Shown here piece by piece: positions 9,521 through 18,158 of a stretch of DNA of 64,000 nt; the stretch's first letter is position 1; every line of letters starts with the position of its first letter. The stretch comes from an uncultured Deferribacteres bacterium (lineage in GTDB: Bacteria > Zhuqueibacterota > JdFR-76 > DREG01), in assembly GCA_913009825.1 (NCBI GenBank), contig CAJVYQ010000001.1:62001-126000 (forward strand), written 5' to 3'. The notes under the pieces were generated by a model, which saw nothing but the letters and a program-made list of their open reading frames with translations, was not told the DNA's origin and searched no databases. The position numbers were made by a program, and so were the translations under genes.

Positions 9521-9562
9521 CTTCTCATTGACACCGGGATTAATCCCGGTGTCAATGAGAAG
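9521..9562. repeat. Perfect 42-bp palindrome
   Basis: Positions 9521-9541 and 9542-9562 are exact reverse complements with no loop, centred on the GGGATTAATCCC core. It lies in a gene-free region right after family A copy A3. Perfect palindromes of this length tend to be unstable in vivo, so its preservation suggests recent origin or function. Confidence 0.9.
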
Positions 9563-9796
9563 AAACAGCTTCTTTTTCAACCCTTTCAAGGGTTTTCAAA
9601 AATATTCTCGATAAGTTTCCTTAGTAAGGTTAACTCAAGTTTCGCATTTATAGTAACTCAGGTATTGTAACTTGTCGGGATCCGAAAAATACAGTTGTCC
9701 GGAATATCTTTTGTTCCATTCTTCGATGTTTATCATCCTGTGCATAAAACAAGTATCCGTATGTTTCCGGAACAATCCCTGTTCATTGATTCATAT

Positions 9797-10022
9797 CCTG
9801 CAAGCCCTGAAAGGGCGGAATATACCAGCCCGGGGCAACGCCTCCGGGGGAAAAAAACAACGGAGTCAAGCCCTGAAGGGGCGAAATACAAAATTCAAAT
9901 GAACAGACCGTACCGGCACAGGTAAATATTCCCCCCTTTCAGGGTTTGTTATTCTTTTTCCTCTTTCCCCCCCCCGGGGCGTTGCCCCGGGCTATTGTAT
10001 TTCACCCCCGTTGGGGCGGCTG
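9797..10022. repeat. GCCCTGAAAGGGC-type repeat cluster
   Basis: Two tandem-like units beginning AGCCCTGAAAGGGC and AGCCCTGAAGGGGC lie between 16-bp inverted arms at 9827-9842 and 9978-9993 (AGCCCGGGGCAACGCC and its complement). A related unit lies at about 9307. This repeat type is common in intergenic DNA of FCB-group bacteria and yields misleading short ORFs. Confidence 0.7.
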
Positions 10023-10244
10023 AAAATGTATTTTAAATGCTATGAATGTCTCACTGATATCTAAAAGAGTATCACCGGCTTTTTCAGGTTGGGTAAAAAA
10101 TCTTTTCAATTCGTGCAATTTTGTAATACCTTCAATATACAGCATATAACCTCTGTTTTGGAATTATGTATTAACGTATTATAATTTAATAAGTTGTAAG
10201 GTTGTATGCTACTTTTTTTTATGCCGGTTAACTAACTGCGAAAC

Positions 10245-10413
10245 TTGAGTTAATAATTCACGAGCCCAATTTTGTATCTTCGGTTCTCCAGATGATTGGG
10301 TAAAAGATATTGGAAAACAAATACCTGAATATTTTAAAATAAAAAAACAAGAAACAAATGCAATTAGAAATTCTCTCTTCAAATCTAATCAATTTGCTTT
10401 TGATTTCTTATAA
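10245..10413 (+). pseudogene. Coding-like remnant, unknown family
   Basis: One frame reads without stops to TAA 10411-10413 and encodes a plausible C-terminal peptide (FGSPDDWVKDIGKQIPEYF followed by a Lys-rich helix ending FAFDFL). There is no start codon with a ribosome site and the frame is closed upstream by TGA. I do not recognise the family. Low confidence that it was ever a gene. Confidence 0.3.
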
Positions 10414-10640
10414 TCAATAATCGTGCCGAACACTATTGTGGATAGATAGTATAATTCTATTCCGGTAATATCTTGTGATATTTTATATTTATTTTGTTCA
10501 TTTCTTTATCAACCACCTTTATTCCTTTCTCATATTCAGTTTCATCTGATAGCGAGTTAAAGAAACCCGTGTTGTATTTACAGGCCTATTTGTGATTCGG
10601 AATTGGTTCGAATAATCGTTATTTCAATTGTTGTGCAGAT

Positions 10641-10870
10641 GTGAATGTTTCCTCTATTTCTGATGAGCAAACGGATCAATATTTCCAACCGTTATTGGAT
10701 TACAAAGGGAGGTCTGTTGCAGCTCCGGATTTACGTAAAGATCGACAGGTTGGTTTATGTGAAAAGTTACTTAAGCCGAAATATACCACACATGATTTCA
10801 GAACACGTGAGCTTTTAGCTGCCTTACCAGAGCTTTTCTCAAATTATGCACAAATTTGCAATGACCCGAT
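10641..10870 (+). pseudogene. Remnant of a transposon-associated-like protein
   Basis: A frame opening at 10641 contains HDFRTRELLAALPELFSN, resembling (from memory) the FxxRxL...IRYEL segment of a protein family common near mobile DNA. After about codon 75 the similarity stops and the frame runs antisense into the 3' end of the ThuA gene. Truncated at both ends. Family assignment is inference. Confidence 0.35.
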
Positions 10871-10903
10871 GACCCATTTATATTTAAAATGTTCGCTGCT
10901 GTA

Positions 10904-11671
10904 TCAGTCTTTAACACGGGCGGCCCAGAGTATCCCCCTTTGCATAATTTCCAGAACTTCCGGCAACTCAAAATCCTTGGCCGCGTGTCCGAGCGACGAA
11001 TAAAAAACGCGGCCTTTACCGTACATCTTTTTCCAGACAACCGGCATCACAACCCCTTTTATCCAGGGAATGTATTTTCCGCTGAACGTGGTTGTAGCAA
11101 GCACCTTCACACCCGGATCAACATGCATATAATACTGTTCGGAGTGCATTTTGAAATCGGATAGGCCTTTGGTGACCGGATCCTGATGATCTTTAATATT
11201 CACTACATAATCGATGATACCGCCCGGGTGTGCCACCCATTGGCCGCCAACCATGAACTGATAATTGGTGTTGTTGCGGAAGGAGTCTCCCAATCCGCCG
11301 TGCCAACCGGCAAGCCCCACACCACTACGTACGGCGTTCAGTAATCCTTTTTCCTGCCCGCCGGTAATTTTTCCCATAGTGTAAACCTGAATGATCAGGT
11401 CGTAAGATTGCATCTTTTCTTGATTCAGATAGGCATCCAGCGTATGTGAGACTTCCACACTGAATCCTTGCTTCTTCAACCAGGGGACAAAAAGGTCCCG
11501 GCACTTTTCCGGTTCGTGACCTTGCCAACCGCCCCAAACAAACAGAACGGATTTTTGCTTTTTCGTTTGCGCTTGTCCCAAATATGTGAAAGAAGCAGTA
11601 AAGGAAAACAGAATAAAACCGAGAAAAGCCAGCCGGCTGTAGTGAGACAGCTTGGGTAAAAAGTGAATCAT
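10904..11671 (-). CDS. Secreted ThuA-like domain protein
   Basis: About 255 aa. GGAGG lies 7 nt before the ATG at 11671; an adjacent ATG at 11674 is the alternative. An N-terminal signal segment ([19 protein letters not shown]) is followed by a single ThuA domain, a class I glutamine-amidotransferase-like fold ([16 protein letters not shown] near residue 40, [39 protein letters not shown]). ThuA-like proteins occur in sugar-utilisation loci of FCB bacteria, but their reaction is unsettled. The catalytic Cys of true amidotransferases is not evident. Stand-alone, 33 bp from a family B repeat and upstream of the eda-kdgK pair on the same strand. Confidence 0.85.
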   Translation of the reverse strand: MIHFLPKLSHYSRLAFLGFILFSFTASFTYLGQAQTKKQKSVLFVWGGWQGHEPEKCRDLFVPWLKKQGFSVEVSHTLDAYLNQEKMQSYDLIIQVYTMGKITGGQEKGLLNAVRSGVGLAGWHGGLGDSFRNNTNYQFMVGGQWVAHPGGIIDYVVNIKDHQDPVTKGLSDFKMHSEQYYMHVDPGVKVLATTTFSGKYIPWIKGVVMPVVWKKMYGKGRVFYSSLGHAAKDFELPEVLEIMQRGILWAARVKD

Positions 11672-11711
11672 CATTTCATCCTCCAATATTTTTTATCTTT
11701 CATTCTTTTCC

Positions 11712-11890
11712 GGTAACTATTCAGGTGTGCACGAAAAATTAGCTGCGATCACGCTTCGACTCCGCTTAGCATGGCTGTTAAGCCGGCCTGAGCCCTTCGT
11801 CAAGTTTATCCTGAGCTTGCGAAAGGCTCAGGATAAACTCAGTCGAAGGCTTATAACCCATCAAATAAAAAGCATACCTGAATAGTTACC
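11712..11890. repeat. Family B inverted-repeat element, copy B1
   Basis: 179 bp. Ends GGTAACTATTCAGGT (11712-11726) and ACCTGAATAGTTACC (11876-11890) are perfect reverse complements. The interior carries two hairpin modules: a CACGCTTCGACTCCGCTTAG / AGCATGG part and a TTTATCCTGAGC / GCTCAGGATAAA stem. It lies between the kdgK stop and the ThuA start. Confidence 0.9.
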
Positions 11891-11922
11891 TTTTCCGTTT
11901 GTGAATCGTTATTCTATTCGGT

Positions 11923-12945
11923 TCAGCGTTGCACCCGGCCGGAAATATCTCCCTGCACCACCGTTAACACTTCCGCTTCGTTCACCATATTCATGTCGCC
12001 GGTGATGGTTTGTTTGAGGGCAGATGCTGCAACCGCAAATTCAAGCGACTTCTGTTTGTTCCATCCCTGCAACAATGAATGGATCAGACCGGCGCCGAAT
12101 GAATCACCGCCACCAACCCGGTCGATGAGATGAATGGGATATTTCCGGCTTACATAATAATTTTCACCATCAAATAACATGGCCGACCAATTATTGTCCG
12201 ATGCGGAAATGCTTTCACGCAGTGTGATGGCAACCAATTCGGCGTTACAGTGATTTTTTAATCGATTGGCGACGCTTTTATACCCTGCCACATTCAGCTT
12301 GCCGCCAATTACGTCCGTTTTTTCGCCCTGGATGCCAAATACATCCGCGGCGTCTTCCTCATTGGCGATGATCACATTTACGTATTCAACCAAATGGGTC
12401 GTGGTCTCTTTTGCTTCCTCTTTTGTCCACAGTTTTTTGCGGTAGTTGAGGTCACAGCTTACTTTTAAACCGATATCCTTTGCCGTCCGCACAGCCTCGA
12501 CAGCTACTGCGGCACAGGATTTTGACAACGCCGGCGTGATGCCGGTGATGTGAAACCAATCTTTATCCCGGAAGACATTTACCCAGTCGATCATGCCCGG
12601 CTCCAACTGACTGACCGCGGAACCGGCGCGATCGTACACAACTTTGGAAGGCCGGATGGAAGCGCCGTGTTCCAGAAAATAGATACCAAGCCGGTTGCCG
12701 CCGCGGAGTATAAAATCGGTGCGGACACCGAACCGGCGTAGATTGTTCTCCGCCGCATCACCGATGGGATTCTGCGGCAGACGGGTAACAAAATACACTT
12801 CATGGCCAAAATGGGCTAACGAAACAGCCACGTTGGCCTCGCCGCCGCCGTAAGTTGCCTGAAACTGACCGGCCTGAATGAAACGTTCGTAATGATAGGG
12901 CGCCAGACGCAGCATAATTTCTCCGAATGTAACAACCTTTGCCAT
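11923..12945 (-). CDS. kdgK: 2-keto-3-deoxygluconate kinase (PfkB family)
   Basis: 340-aa sugar kinase of the PfkB/ribokinase family. The ATG at 12945 is preceded by GAGGAAA and begins MAKVVTFGEIMLRLAP; a longer upstream frame overlaps eda and is rejected. The N-terminal GGGEANVAVSLAHFG motif and the C-terminal RVGGGDSFGAGLIHSLL motif, with its catalytic Asp, are both present, as expected for this family. It phosphorylates 2-keto-3-deoxygluconate to KDPG in the cytoplasm. It sits 26 nt downstream of eda, giving a kinase-aldolase pair, which supports the KDG assignment over other PfkB sugars. Confidence 0.88.
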   Translation of the reverse strand: MAKVVTFGEIMLRLAPYHYERFIQAGQFQATYGGGEANVAVSLAHFGHEVYFVTRLPQNPIGDAAENNLRRFGVRTDFILRGGNRLGIYFLEHGASIRPSKVVYDRAGSAVSQLEPGMIDWVNVFRDKDWFHITGITPALSKSCAAVAVEAVRTAKDIGLKVSCDLNYRKKLWTKEEAKETTTHLVEYVNVIIANEEDAADVFGIQGEKTDVIGGKLNVAGYKSVANRLKNHCNAELVAITLRESISASDNNWSAMLFDGENYYVSRKYPIHLIDRVGGGDSFGAGLIHSLLQGWNKQKSLEFAVAASALKQTITGDMNMVNEAEVLTVVQGDISGRVQR

Positions 12946-12971
12946 AATGATTTCCTCAAGTTTGATGAAAT

Positions 12972-13619
12972 TTATTCCTCTTTTCCTTTTTTGATTTCCG
13001 CCACAAAAGCCGCCGCCAGTTCGGTTAGTGCCGGCCAATTGGAATCGGCAACAAATTTTTTCTCAATCAATGCGGAACCCACGCCGATACAACAGGCGCC
13101 GGATCGAATAAATTCTGCCGCATTCGCCAATGAAACACCCCCGGTGGGCGTTAATTTTACCTGCGGCAACGGCCCGTGAACATCTTTGAAATATTTCGGC
13201 CCCAATGCTGTGGCAGGAAATACTTTGACAATATCTGCACCGTAATCCCAGACTGTCATGATTTCTGTGGGAGTAAAAGCGCCGGGAATGACTGCCTTAT
13301 CATACCGGTGCGCCATTTTGATCATATCAATATTGAGAATGGGAGCCACCACAAATTGGGCGCCGGCAAGGATAGCCATTCGCGCAGTTTCCGAGTCCAA
13401 AACGGTGCCAACCCCAACTATAAAATTCTCACTTGTCTGAGCTGAAATTTCTTTAATTACTTCAATTGCACCAGGGGTGGTCATGGTAATTTCCAAAGCA
13501 GTTACACCGCCTTTACTTAATGCCTCGATGATACTGTTTAACTTACGGGTATCGCTTAGCCGAATCACGGCAATGATGCCGCCTTTTTCTAAACGCCTGA
13601 CAATTTCATGGCGATCCAT
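12972..13619 (-). CDS. eda: KDPG / 4-hydroxy-2-oxoglutarate aldolase
   Basis: 215-aa class I aldolase, normal family length. Visible motifs: ALEITMTTPGA (catalytic Glu), GVGTVLD, and DIVKVFPATALG carrying the Schiff-base Lys, then PTGGVSLANAAEF. It splits KDPG into pyruvate and glyceraldehyde-3-phosphate. First gene of a two-gene operon with kdgK; together they complete the last two steps of uronate/2-keto-3-deoxygluconate breakdown. No uronate isomerase or dehydratase is in the window. Confidence 0.92.
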   Translation of the reverse strand: MDRHEIVRRLEKGGIIAVIRLSDTRKLNSIIEALSKGGVTALEITMTTPGAIEVIKEISAQTSENFIVGVGTVLDSETARMAILAGAQFVVAPILNIDMIKMAHRYDKAVIPGAFTPTEIMTVWDYGADIVKVFPATALGPKYFKDVHGPLPQVKLTPTGGVSLANAAEFIRSGACCIGVGSALIEKKFVADSNWPALTELAAAFVAEIKKGKEE

Positions 13620-13725
13620 ATTTAACTTCTCTCTTTTTTAGGGTTCTCATTCCGAAGAAGTTATATGATAAAAAATTTCTCTAACAGTGTCAATGAAAAA
13701 ACCTGATAAATAATATACAAAATAC

Positions 13726-13754
13726 TTGACATCCGGGGAATTTTTTTATATTAT
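13726..13754 (+). promoter_or_regulatory. Sigma70-type promoter of the initiator tRNA gene
   Basis: TTGACA at 13726-13731 and TATTAT at 13749-13754 with an exact 17-bp spacer. The expected start point falls about 7 nt before the tRNA 5' end. Confidence 0.8.
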
Positions 13755-13767
13755 TAAACAACAATAT

Positions 13768-13840
<73 letters not shown>

Positions 13841-13856
13841 CTAAATAATAAAAAAG

Positions 13857-13885
13857 GGCTTAAGAAAGAAATTAAGCCTTTTTTT
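13857..13885 (+). terminator. Intrinsic terminator after the tRNA gene
   Basis: Stem GGCTTAA (13857-13863) / TTAAGCC (13872-13878) with an 8-nt loop, followed directly by seven T residues. It starts 17 nt after the tRNA 3' end. Confidence 0.85.
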
Positions 13886-13931
13886 ATTTATAACCGCCCA
13901 ATTCGGTTGGATTATTATTTCCAAGATCTAA

Positions 13932-14147
13932 TCATGCTACCTTTTGAAAGTAAGAATCGACCAATTTTATTGGTTTAAAGGTTTTTAACAAATTGATCAT
14001 TTTTTGTGGGACTAAGAAATCTGATTTTTCTTTTTCAAAAAGTAATTCCATTGAATCACAATCCAGTTGTGCAAACTTTTCCGGTAACATATTCAGAAAA
14101 CCAGGAACATCATTCATATAGTCATTATTTTTTAGATTTTCTATCAA
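13932..14147 (-). pseudogene. Possible gene fragment, unknown family
   Basis: 71-codon frame, acidic and helical (MIENLKNNDYMNDVPGFLNM...). No convincing ribosome binding site. A second minus-strand coding-like stretch lies just upstream (14195-14405), so this may be the 3' part of a broken gene. I do not recognise it. Confidence 0.3.
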
Positions 14148-14194
14148 TGCAATTTCTTACACAGATTTTCATATCAAAAAACCAACCCTAATTT

Positions 14195-14405
14195 TACAAG
14201 GATGAGGCAGCGATAATTTCTAATGATTTATTATCCAGCCACTCATATTCAATTTTCTCATGTTTTTTCATTAATTCTAATAATTGTAGCAAACCTCTTT
14301 TCTTCCTCAAAGTTAAAATATTTGTGAATTTACTATCAAAGATAAGATACTTTAGCTCTTTTCTGCCGGATGCAAGTGGGGTGGCTTGGTGGCTAAAGAA
14401 TATTT
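14195..14405 (-). pseudogene. Possible gene fragment, unknown family
   Basis: One minus frame reads ELKYLIFDSKFTNILTLRKK, then a leucine-rich helix, then EYEWLDNKSLEIIAASSL and stop at about 14193-14195. It is closed upstream by TAA near 14427 and has no start. It has protein-like composition, but the family is not recognised. Probably the C-terminal remnant of a decayed gene on the same strand as the fragment at 13932-14147. Confidence 0.3.
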
Positions 14406-14515
14406 CAGGTTATAAAATATTTTCTCCTGAAATGATAAACGAACAAACAATATTCTATCGAACACAGTCATCCAACGGATTTTCACTATTTCGGGTAAAT
14501 CTATTAAATGAGGTT

Positions 14516-14574
14516 GTCGATTCAGCCTGCCTGTGCAGACAGGCGAATCGACCTACAATCGCCTCAATTAAAGT
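14516..14574 (-). repeat. Family A element, truncated copy A4
   Basis: Only the right half remains: the GTCGATTCAGCC / ggcgaatcgac hairpin (14516-14552) plus a right end AATCGCCTCAATTAAAGT with a 1-nt insertion (14557-14574). No left inverted repeat is found upstream. Confidence 0.75.
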
Positions 14575-14630
14575 AAAAGTTTAGAATGGATAAGCAATCA
14601 ATTGGCTAACAGGATTTTTTATACCAGGAT

Positions 14631-15674
14631 TTACAACCTGTTTTCACCTTGCCGCAATAAATAATATTCATACGGATTCAAAAATGTCACTTTTAGTTTG
14701 ATTAAATAACCTATAATCCTCTTAAATTCATTAATCCTGGAACTGTCCCAACTATTAGGATGTAACTGAAAGACTAAAAGTTCTTTATCCGGATTATAAT
14801 TATTTAAAAAATTTTTGTAATTGGGGTTATGAACTGGTATTTCTATATCTGCAAAACGCGGGAGAACCATTTTTGAACTTTCATCAAGTCCAAATAGCCA
14901 AACTTTGATATCATCTGTATTGTCGATTACCTTTACTGTGTTCCCATCTATTTTATTACCGGGAGCGCCAAAAGTATGAAGAACAATATTCAGCCTTTCT
15001 TTTGCTAAACTCTGCGTTTTTAGTAGATGTTCTTTTTGGTATGCGAATGAAGAATGCCAAAACTCATGAAAGGTCTCTCCGTTCCTGTTTTTCCCATTTA
15101 GCAGATGGCTATATCCATGATTCCAGATTTCAAAAAAACCAGAAAGATAAAGGTCTTCCACGAAAGAGAAATAGAGAAGATCGACCTTTTCCAGAGAATT
15201 GCCAATAAGTCCCAAACTTGCTTTAATTTTTTTAGAACGAATGTATCCGGCAAATTTCTTCATACGATCAGAAATTGAATATAAATCATCGGCCTTTAAA
15301 ATCACAATCTGGTGATATACAATAATACGTACGGATTTTGTTACTACAAGTTTATTTTCTTCAAAAATATGAACGTTTATTTCTATGGTGTCCGCAATAT
15401 GCGGAGCAATAAATTTCACTATTTTACCCGAACCATGTATTTGTCCGGCGGCAGAAGACCATTTGAAAGTGAATTTACATAAAGCGGCATCTTTAATATT
15501 TATCTGCACTCTAATATTTGTGGAATCATCTATTTTAAGAAGCGATTTATCCGGAACAACGGAGAATATTGAATCATTTGTAAAATCCGAACTAACCGGA
15601 TTTGAACAATTAAAACAAGATATTCCAATGTAGCCTATACTTAGAAAACAAAAAATTAAAATTTTTATATACAA
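14631..15674 (-). CDS. Polysaccharide-deacetylase-like lipoprotein
   Basis: 347 aa, probable TTG start (GGTGA 7 nt upstream; no nearby ATG). The N-terminal signal ends in a Cys-rich lipobox (GISCFNCSN), predicting a lipoprotein. Residues about 35-125 look like an Ig-like beta domain. Residues 125-335 resemble a NodB/DUF2334-type deacetylase fold: LKADDL (metal Asp), NHGYSH, FGAPGN and FQLHP. It is the last gene of the polysaccharide operon, so it may deacetylate or otherwise trim the exported polymer at the cell surface. Catalytic activity is inferred, since the motif spacing is atypical. Confidence 0.68.
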   Translation of the reverse strand: MYIKILIFCFLSIGYIGISCFNCSNPVSSDFTNDSIFSVVPDKSLLKIDDSTNIRVQINIKDAALCKFTFKWSSAAGQIHGSGKIVKFIAPHIADTIEINVHIFEENKLVVTKSVRIIVYHQIVILKADDLYSISDRMKKFAGYIRSKKIKASLGLIGNSLEKVDLLYFSFVEDLYLSGFFEIWNHGYSHLLNGKNRNGETFHEFWHSSFAYQKEHLLKTQSLAKERLNIVLHTFGAPGNKIDGNTVKVIDNTDDIKVWLFGLDESSKMVLPRFADIEIPVHNPNYKNFLNNYNPDKELLVFQLHPNSWDSSRINEFKRIIGYLIKLKVTFLNPYEYYLLRQGENRL

Positions 15675-15697
15675 TGAAGTTCACCAATTAAATTTTA

Positions 15698-16723
15698 CTA
15701 TAGATATACTATCCGGCCACTTTCACTTGATTTATAAATGGCCTCAATAACTTCTATGGTCCACATCCCCTCAATCCCACTGACGCCGACATCTTTGCCA
15801 TTCAAGAGAGATTGAACAACATTTTCATAAACTTTGTCATGGTTTGACATAGAGCCTTGATATGTGCCATATTCATTTGGCCCTTTAGACAATTCCAAAT
15901 CTTTGATTTCATAATTTTCAATAGATTGATACTCTAACTCATTAATATACTGACCGCCTATTTTTATTGTTCCTTTTTCGGCAAAAACGGTTATTGATCC
16001 CTCCATATTTTTTTTATAAGAACAATTGGAATAATTAATGGCTCCCAGAGTGCCACTATCAAATTTGAGATTAACAACACCCGTATCATCAATTTCTATA
16101 TCTGTATGGTTAAAATTACCTGCAAAAGCGCTAACCGATTCAACACTGCCGCAGAACCACAACATTAAATCAATAAAGTGACTGAATTGGGTAAATAAAG
16201 CGCCGCCGTCATACTTTTTAATTCCGCGCCAAAGTGAATTCTTATAGTAGTTTTCATCTCTGTTCCAGTAACAGTTAATTATAATAGAATAAAGGTTACC
16301 TAACTTCTTTTCCTCTATCAATTTTTTTATTTCTGAAACAGGCGGATTATACCTGTTTTGTTTAACAATAAACAATTTTCTATTATGCACTAAAGAAGTA
16401 TGTACCATAATTTTACAGTCTTTTGAAGTTAAAGCCATCGGTTTTTCACATAAAACATGCTTTCCTGTTTTGAGCGCCTCTATTGTCATTTCTTTATGAA
16501 GATAATTTGGTGTACAAACCGAAACGACATCGATTTTTTCCATTTCCAACATATCTTTATAATCTGTAAATAATGAGATTTGAGAATTTTTCAAACAAGA
16601 TATTTTTTTTTCATCTACATCACAAACAGCAACAAGTTCCGCATATTTGTTCTCGATAATTCTCTCACGATGTCTGGGACCAATACTGCCGTACCCGACA
16701 ATTCCAAATTTTATCTTTTCCAT
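15698..16723 (-). CDS. Gfo/Idh/MocA family oxidoreductase
   Basis: 341-aa NAD(P)-dependent dehydrogenase. The start at 16723 has GGAG 7 nt upstream; an ATG at 16729 sits too close to that site. The N-terminal Rossmann motif is GIVGYGSIGPRHRE; the EKPMAL motif with its catalytic-region Lys and the C-terminal alpha/beta domain (YDGGALFTQFSHFIDLMLW) are present. In polysaccharide loci these enzymes oxidise UDP- or dTDP-sugars, often at C3. Its place in the operon suggests nucleotide-sugar modification, but the exact substrate is unknown. Confidence 0.85.
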   Translation of the reverse strand: MEKIKFGIVGYGSIGPRHRERIIENKYAELVAVCDVDEKKISCLKNSQISLFTDYKDMLEMEKIDVVSVCTPNYLHKEMTIEALKTGKHVLCEKPMALTSKDCKIMVHTSLVHNRKLFIVKQNRYNPPVSEIKKLIEEKKLGNLYSIIINCYWNRDENYYKNSLWRGIKKYDGGALFTQFSHFIDLMLWFCGSVESVSAFAGNFNHTDIEIDDTGVVNLKFDSGTLGAINYSNCSYKKNMEGSITVFAEKGTIKIGGQYINELEYQSIENYEIKDLELSKGPNEYGTYQGSMSNHDKVYENVVQSLLNGKDVGVSGIEGMWTIEVIEAIYKSSESGRIVYL

Positions 16724-16858
16724 CTGCATACTCCGGGTTATTCCATTTGTTAACGTCTGTTATCCCTGTCTTTGAAGACGAGAAATAAAATGAAATCCTA
16801 TTTTAGCTCTTCAGTTTTGGGGTTTGAGTTTAGTCGTATTTCTTCCTTGTGAAAAAAG

Positions 16859-18079
16859 TTATAAATTATTATATAATCGGATAAGTTGTCTTGAAGAATT
16901 TTGCCAATTATATTTATTTAAAACGGCGGTTCTCCCATTTATTCCATAATATTCCGGACGTTTATAGATTTTATAGATTGCATCCGCCAAGCTCTGAGGG
17001 TCTCCGGAACGGAAAACCTCACCACAACGACAACTCTCCACGACTCTTTTTAAAGCTTTGGCATCCGAAACAACTACCGGTTTACCAAGCGCCATGTATT
17101 GATACAATTTATTAGGCGTTCCACTATCAGACCAATCGTTGCTTCTTCTTGGGATTAAACATAAATTACTTATTAATATATAAGTTGCCGTTTCATTAAA
17201 AGGCACCCAACCGGTGAATACAACATAATTATCTAATTGTAATTGAGATGTCAGTTTTCGTATTCTTGTAAATTCGGGACCGTCTCCGATAATGAGAAAC
17301 AATATATTCGGTATTTTATTTTTTAACAATGCGATGCTGTTCAGGGAGATTTCCAAATTTCGCTCCGAACTGATCTGGCCTACATAAGATATAACAAAAT
17401 TATTTTGGTATTTTTTAAGTTTTTTTGTTATAGCCGGTATATTTTCCTGATAATTTAAATCAACAGTATTAGAAACAATAGTTATTTTACGATTAATGTG
17501 GTAATTTTTTTCTATCCAATTTTTATGCTCAATATCAATAACAATTACACCATCCGCTTTTTTCAGGCAAAATTTATCATACCAGACAGCAAGCTTTTTA
17601 TTGCGAACCAAATGTCTAAAGATGCCGCTTTTTTCCCATAGATAGAATGTTGCAGGATAGTTTTCATGTAAATCATAGACTAATTTGGCTTTATAAACTC
17701 TGGCGAGCAGTAAACCTAAAAAAACCAGCGGTAAGTCGTGTACATGAATAACCTTTGGTTTTACTCTTGCGGCAACCCGGAATCCGGCAACGAGCCAAAA
17801 GATATTAAACCATAATGGATAGTTTTTTAGCCGGTTAAGTTTCCGCCCTATTTTTCGCCGGAAAGATAAGCGGAATACTGTAAATTTTCCAACCCGCTCT
17901 ATCTCAGACAGATTTTTATTGTTATTACATAACAATGCAACTTTATATTTCCCGCAATCGCTAAGAGCTTTCATCTCTTTTTCAATACGTATATCCGGGG
18001 GAAAATCTCCCTGTAAAATCATTAAAACAGTTTTTTCCCGAATTTCATAAAGATCATTTTTAAATTTTTGCTCAATCAT
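16859..18079 (-). CDS. Glycosyltransferase, family 4 (GT-B)
   Basis: 406 aa. N-terminal GT4 start (VLMILQGDFPPDIRIEKE), HVHDLPLVFLGL in the first Rossmann-like domain, and the second domain beginning near ISYVGQISSERNLE. The donor-binding region is GTPNKLYQYMALGKPVVVSD rather than a strict E-x7-E. Cytoplasmic, adding one sugar to the lipid-linked repeat unit. Third from the end of the polysaccharide operon. Donor and acceptor cannot be inferred. Confidence 0.85.
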   Translation of the reverse strand: MIEQKFKNDLYEIREKTVLMILQGDFPPDIRIEKEMKALSDCGKYKVALLCNNNKNLSEIERVGKFTVFRLSFRRKIGRKLNRLKNYPLWFNIFWLVAGFRVAARVKPKVIHVHDLPLVFLGLLLARVYKAKLVYDLHENYPATFYLWEKSGIFRHLVRNKKLAVWYDKFCLKKADGVIVIDIEHKNWIEKNYHINRKITIVSNTVDLNYQENIPAITKKLKKYQNNFVISYVGQISSERNLEISLNSIALLKNKIPNILFLIIGDGPEFTRIRKLTSQLQLDNYVVFTGWVPFNETATYILISNLCLIPRRSNDWSDSGTPNKLYQYMALGKPVVVSDAKALKRVVESCRCGEVFRSGDPQSLADAIYKIYKRPEYYGINGRTAVLNKYNWQNSSRQLIRLYNNL

Positions 18080-18158
18080 AAATTTGTAAAGTCCGTACTG
18101 TTTTTAAATCATAGACACTATGAATAAATCTGTTATCCGAAAATGATGTTAAATCCAT

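Larger units (their letters stand above)
9027..10903. other. Repeat-rich intergenic region with gene remnants
   Basis: Nearly 1.9 kb without an intact gene. It contains an imperfect inverted-repeat element (9085-9298), family A copy A3 (9346-9482), a perfect 42-bp palindrome (9521-9562), a block of GCCCTGAAAGGGC-type repeats with 16-bp inverted arms (9797-10022), and short coding-like fragments on both strands (10245-10413 and 10641-about 10870). Short ORFs in the repeat block (ALKGRN-like peptides) are translation of repeats, not genes. Confidence 0.7.
13886..14630. other. Decayed region between tRNA and polysaccharide cluster
   Basis: No intact gene. Minus-strand coding-like fragments lie at about 13932-14147 and 14195-14405, and a partial family A repeat lies at 14516-14574. 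The DNA is AT-rich. The region looks like the eroded edge of an inserted segment. Confidence 0.6.

Noticed and set aside
9672-9925. Two short ORFs with ALKGRN / SPERAEY peptides
   Set aside because: Translations of the GCCCTGAAAGGGC repeat units; no ribosome site and the peptides follow repeat symmetry.
9797-10022. Possible CRISPR-like array
   Set aside because: Repeat units are only two or three, have no regular spacer length, and show inverted not direct organisation. No cas gene in the window.
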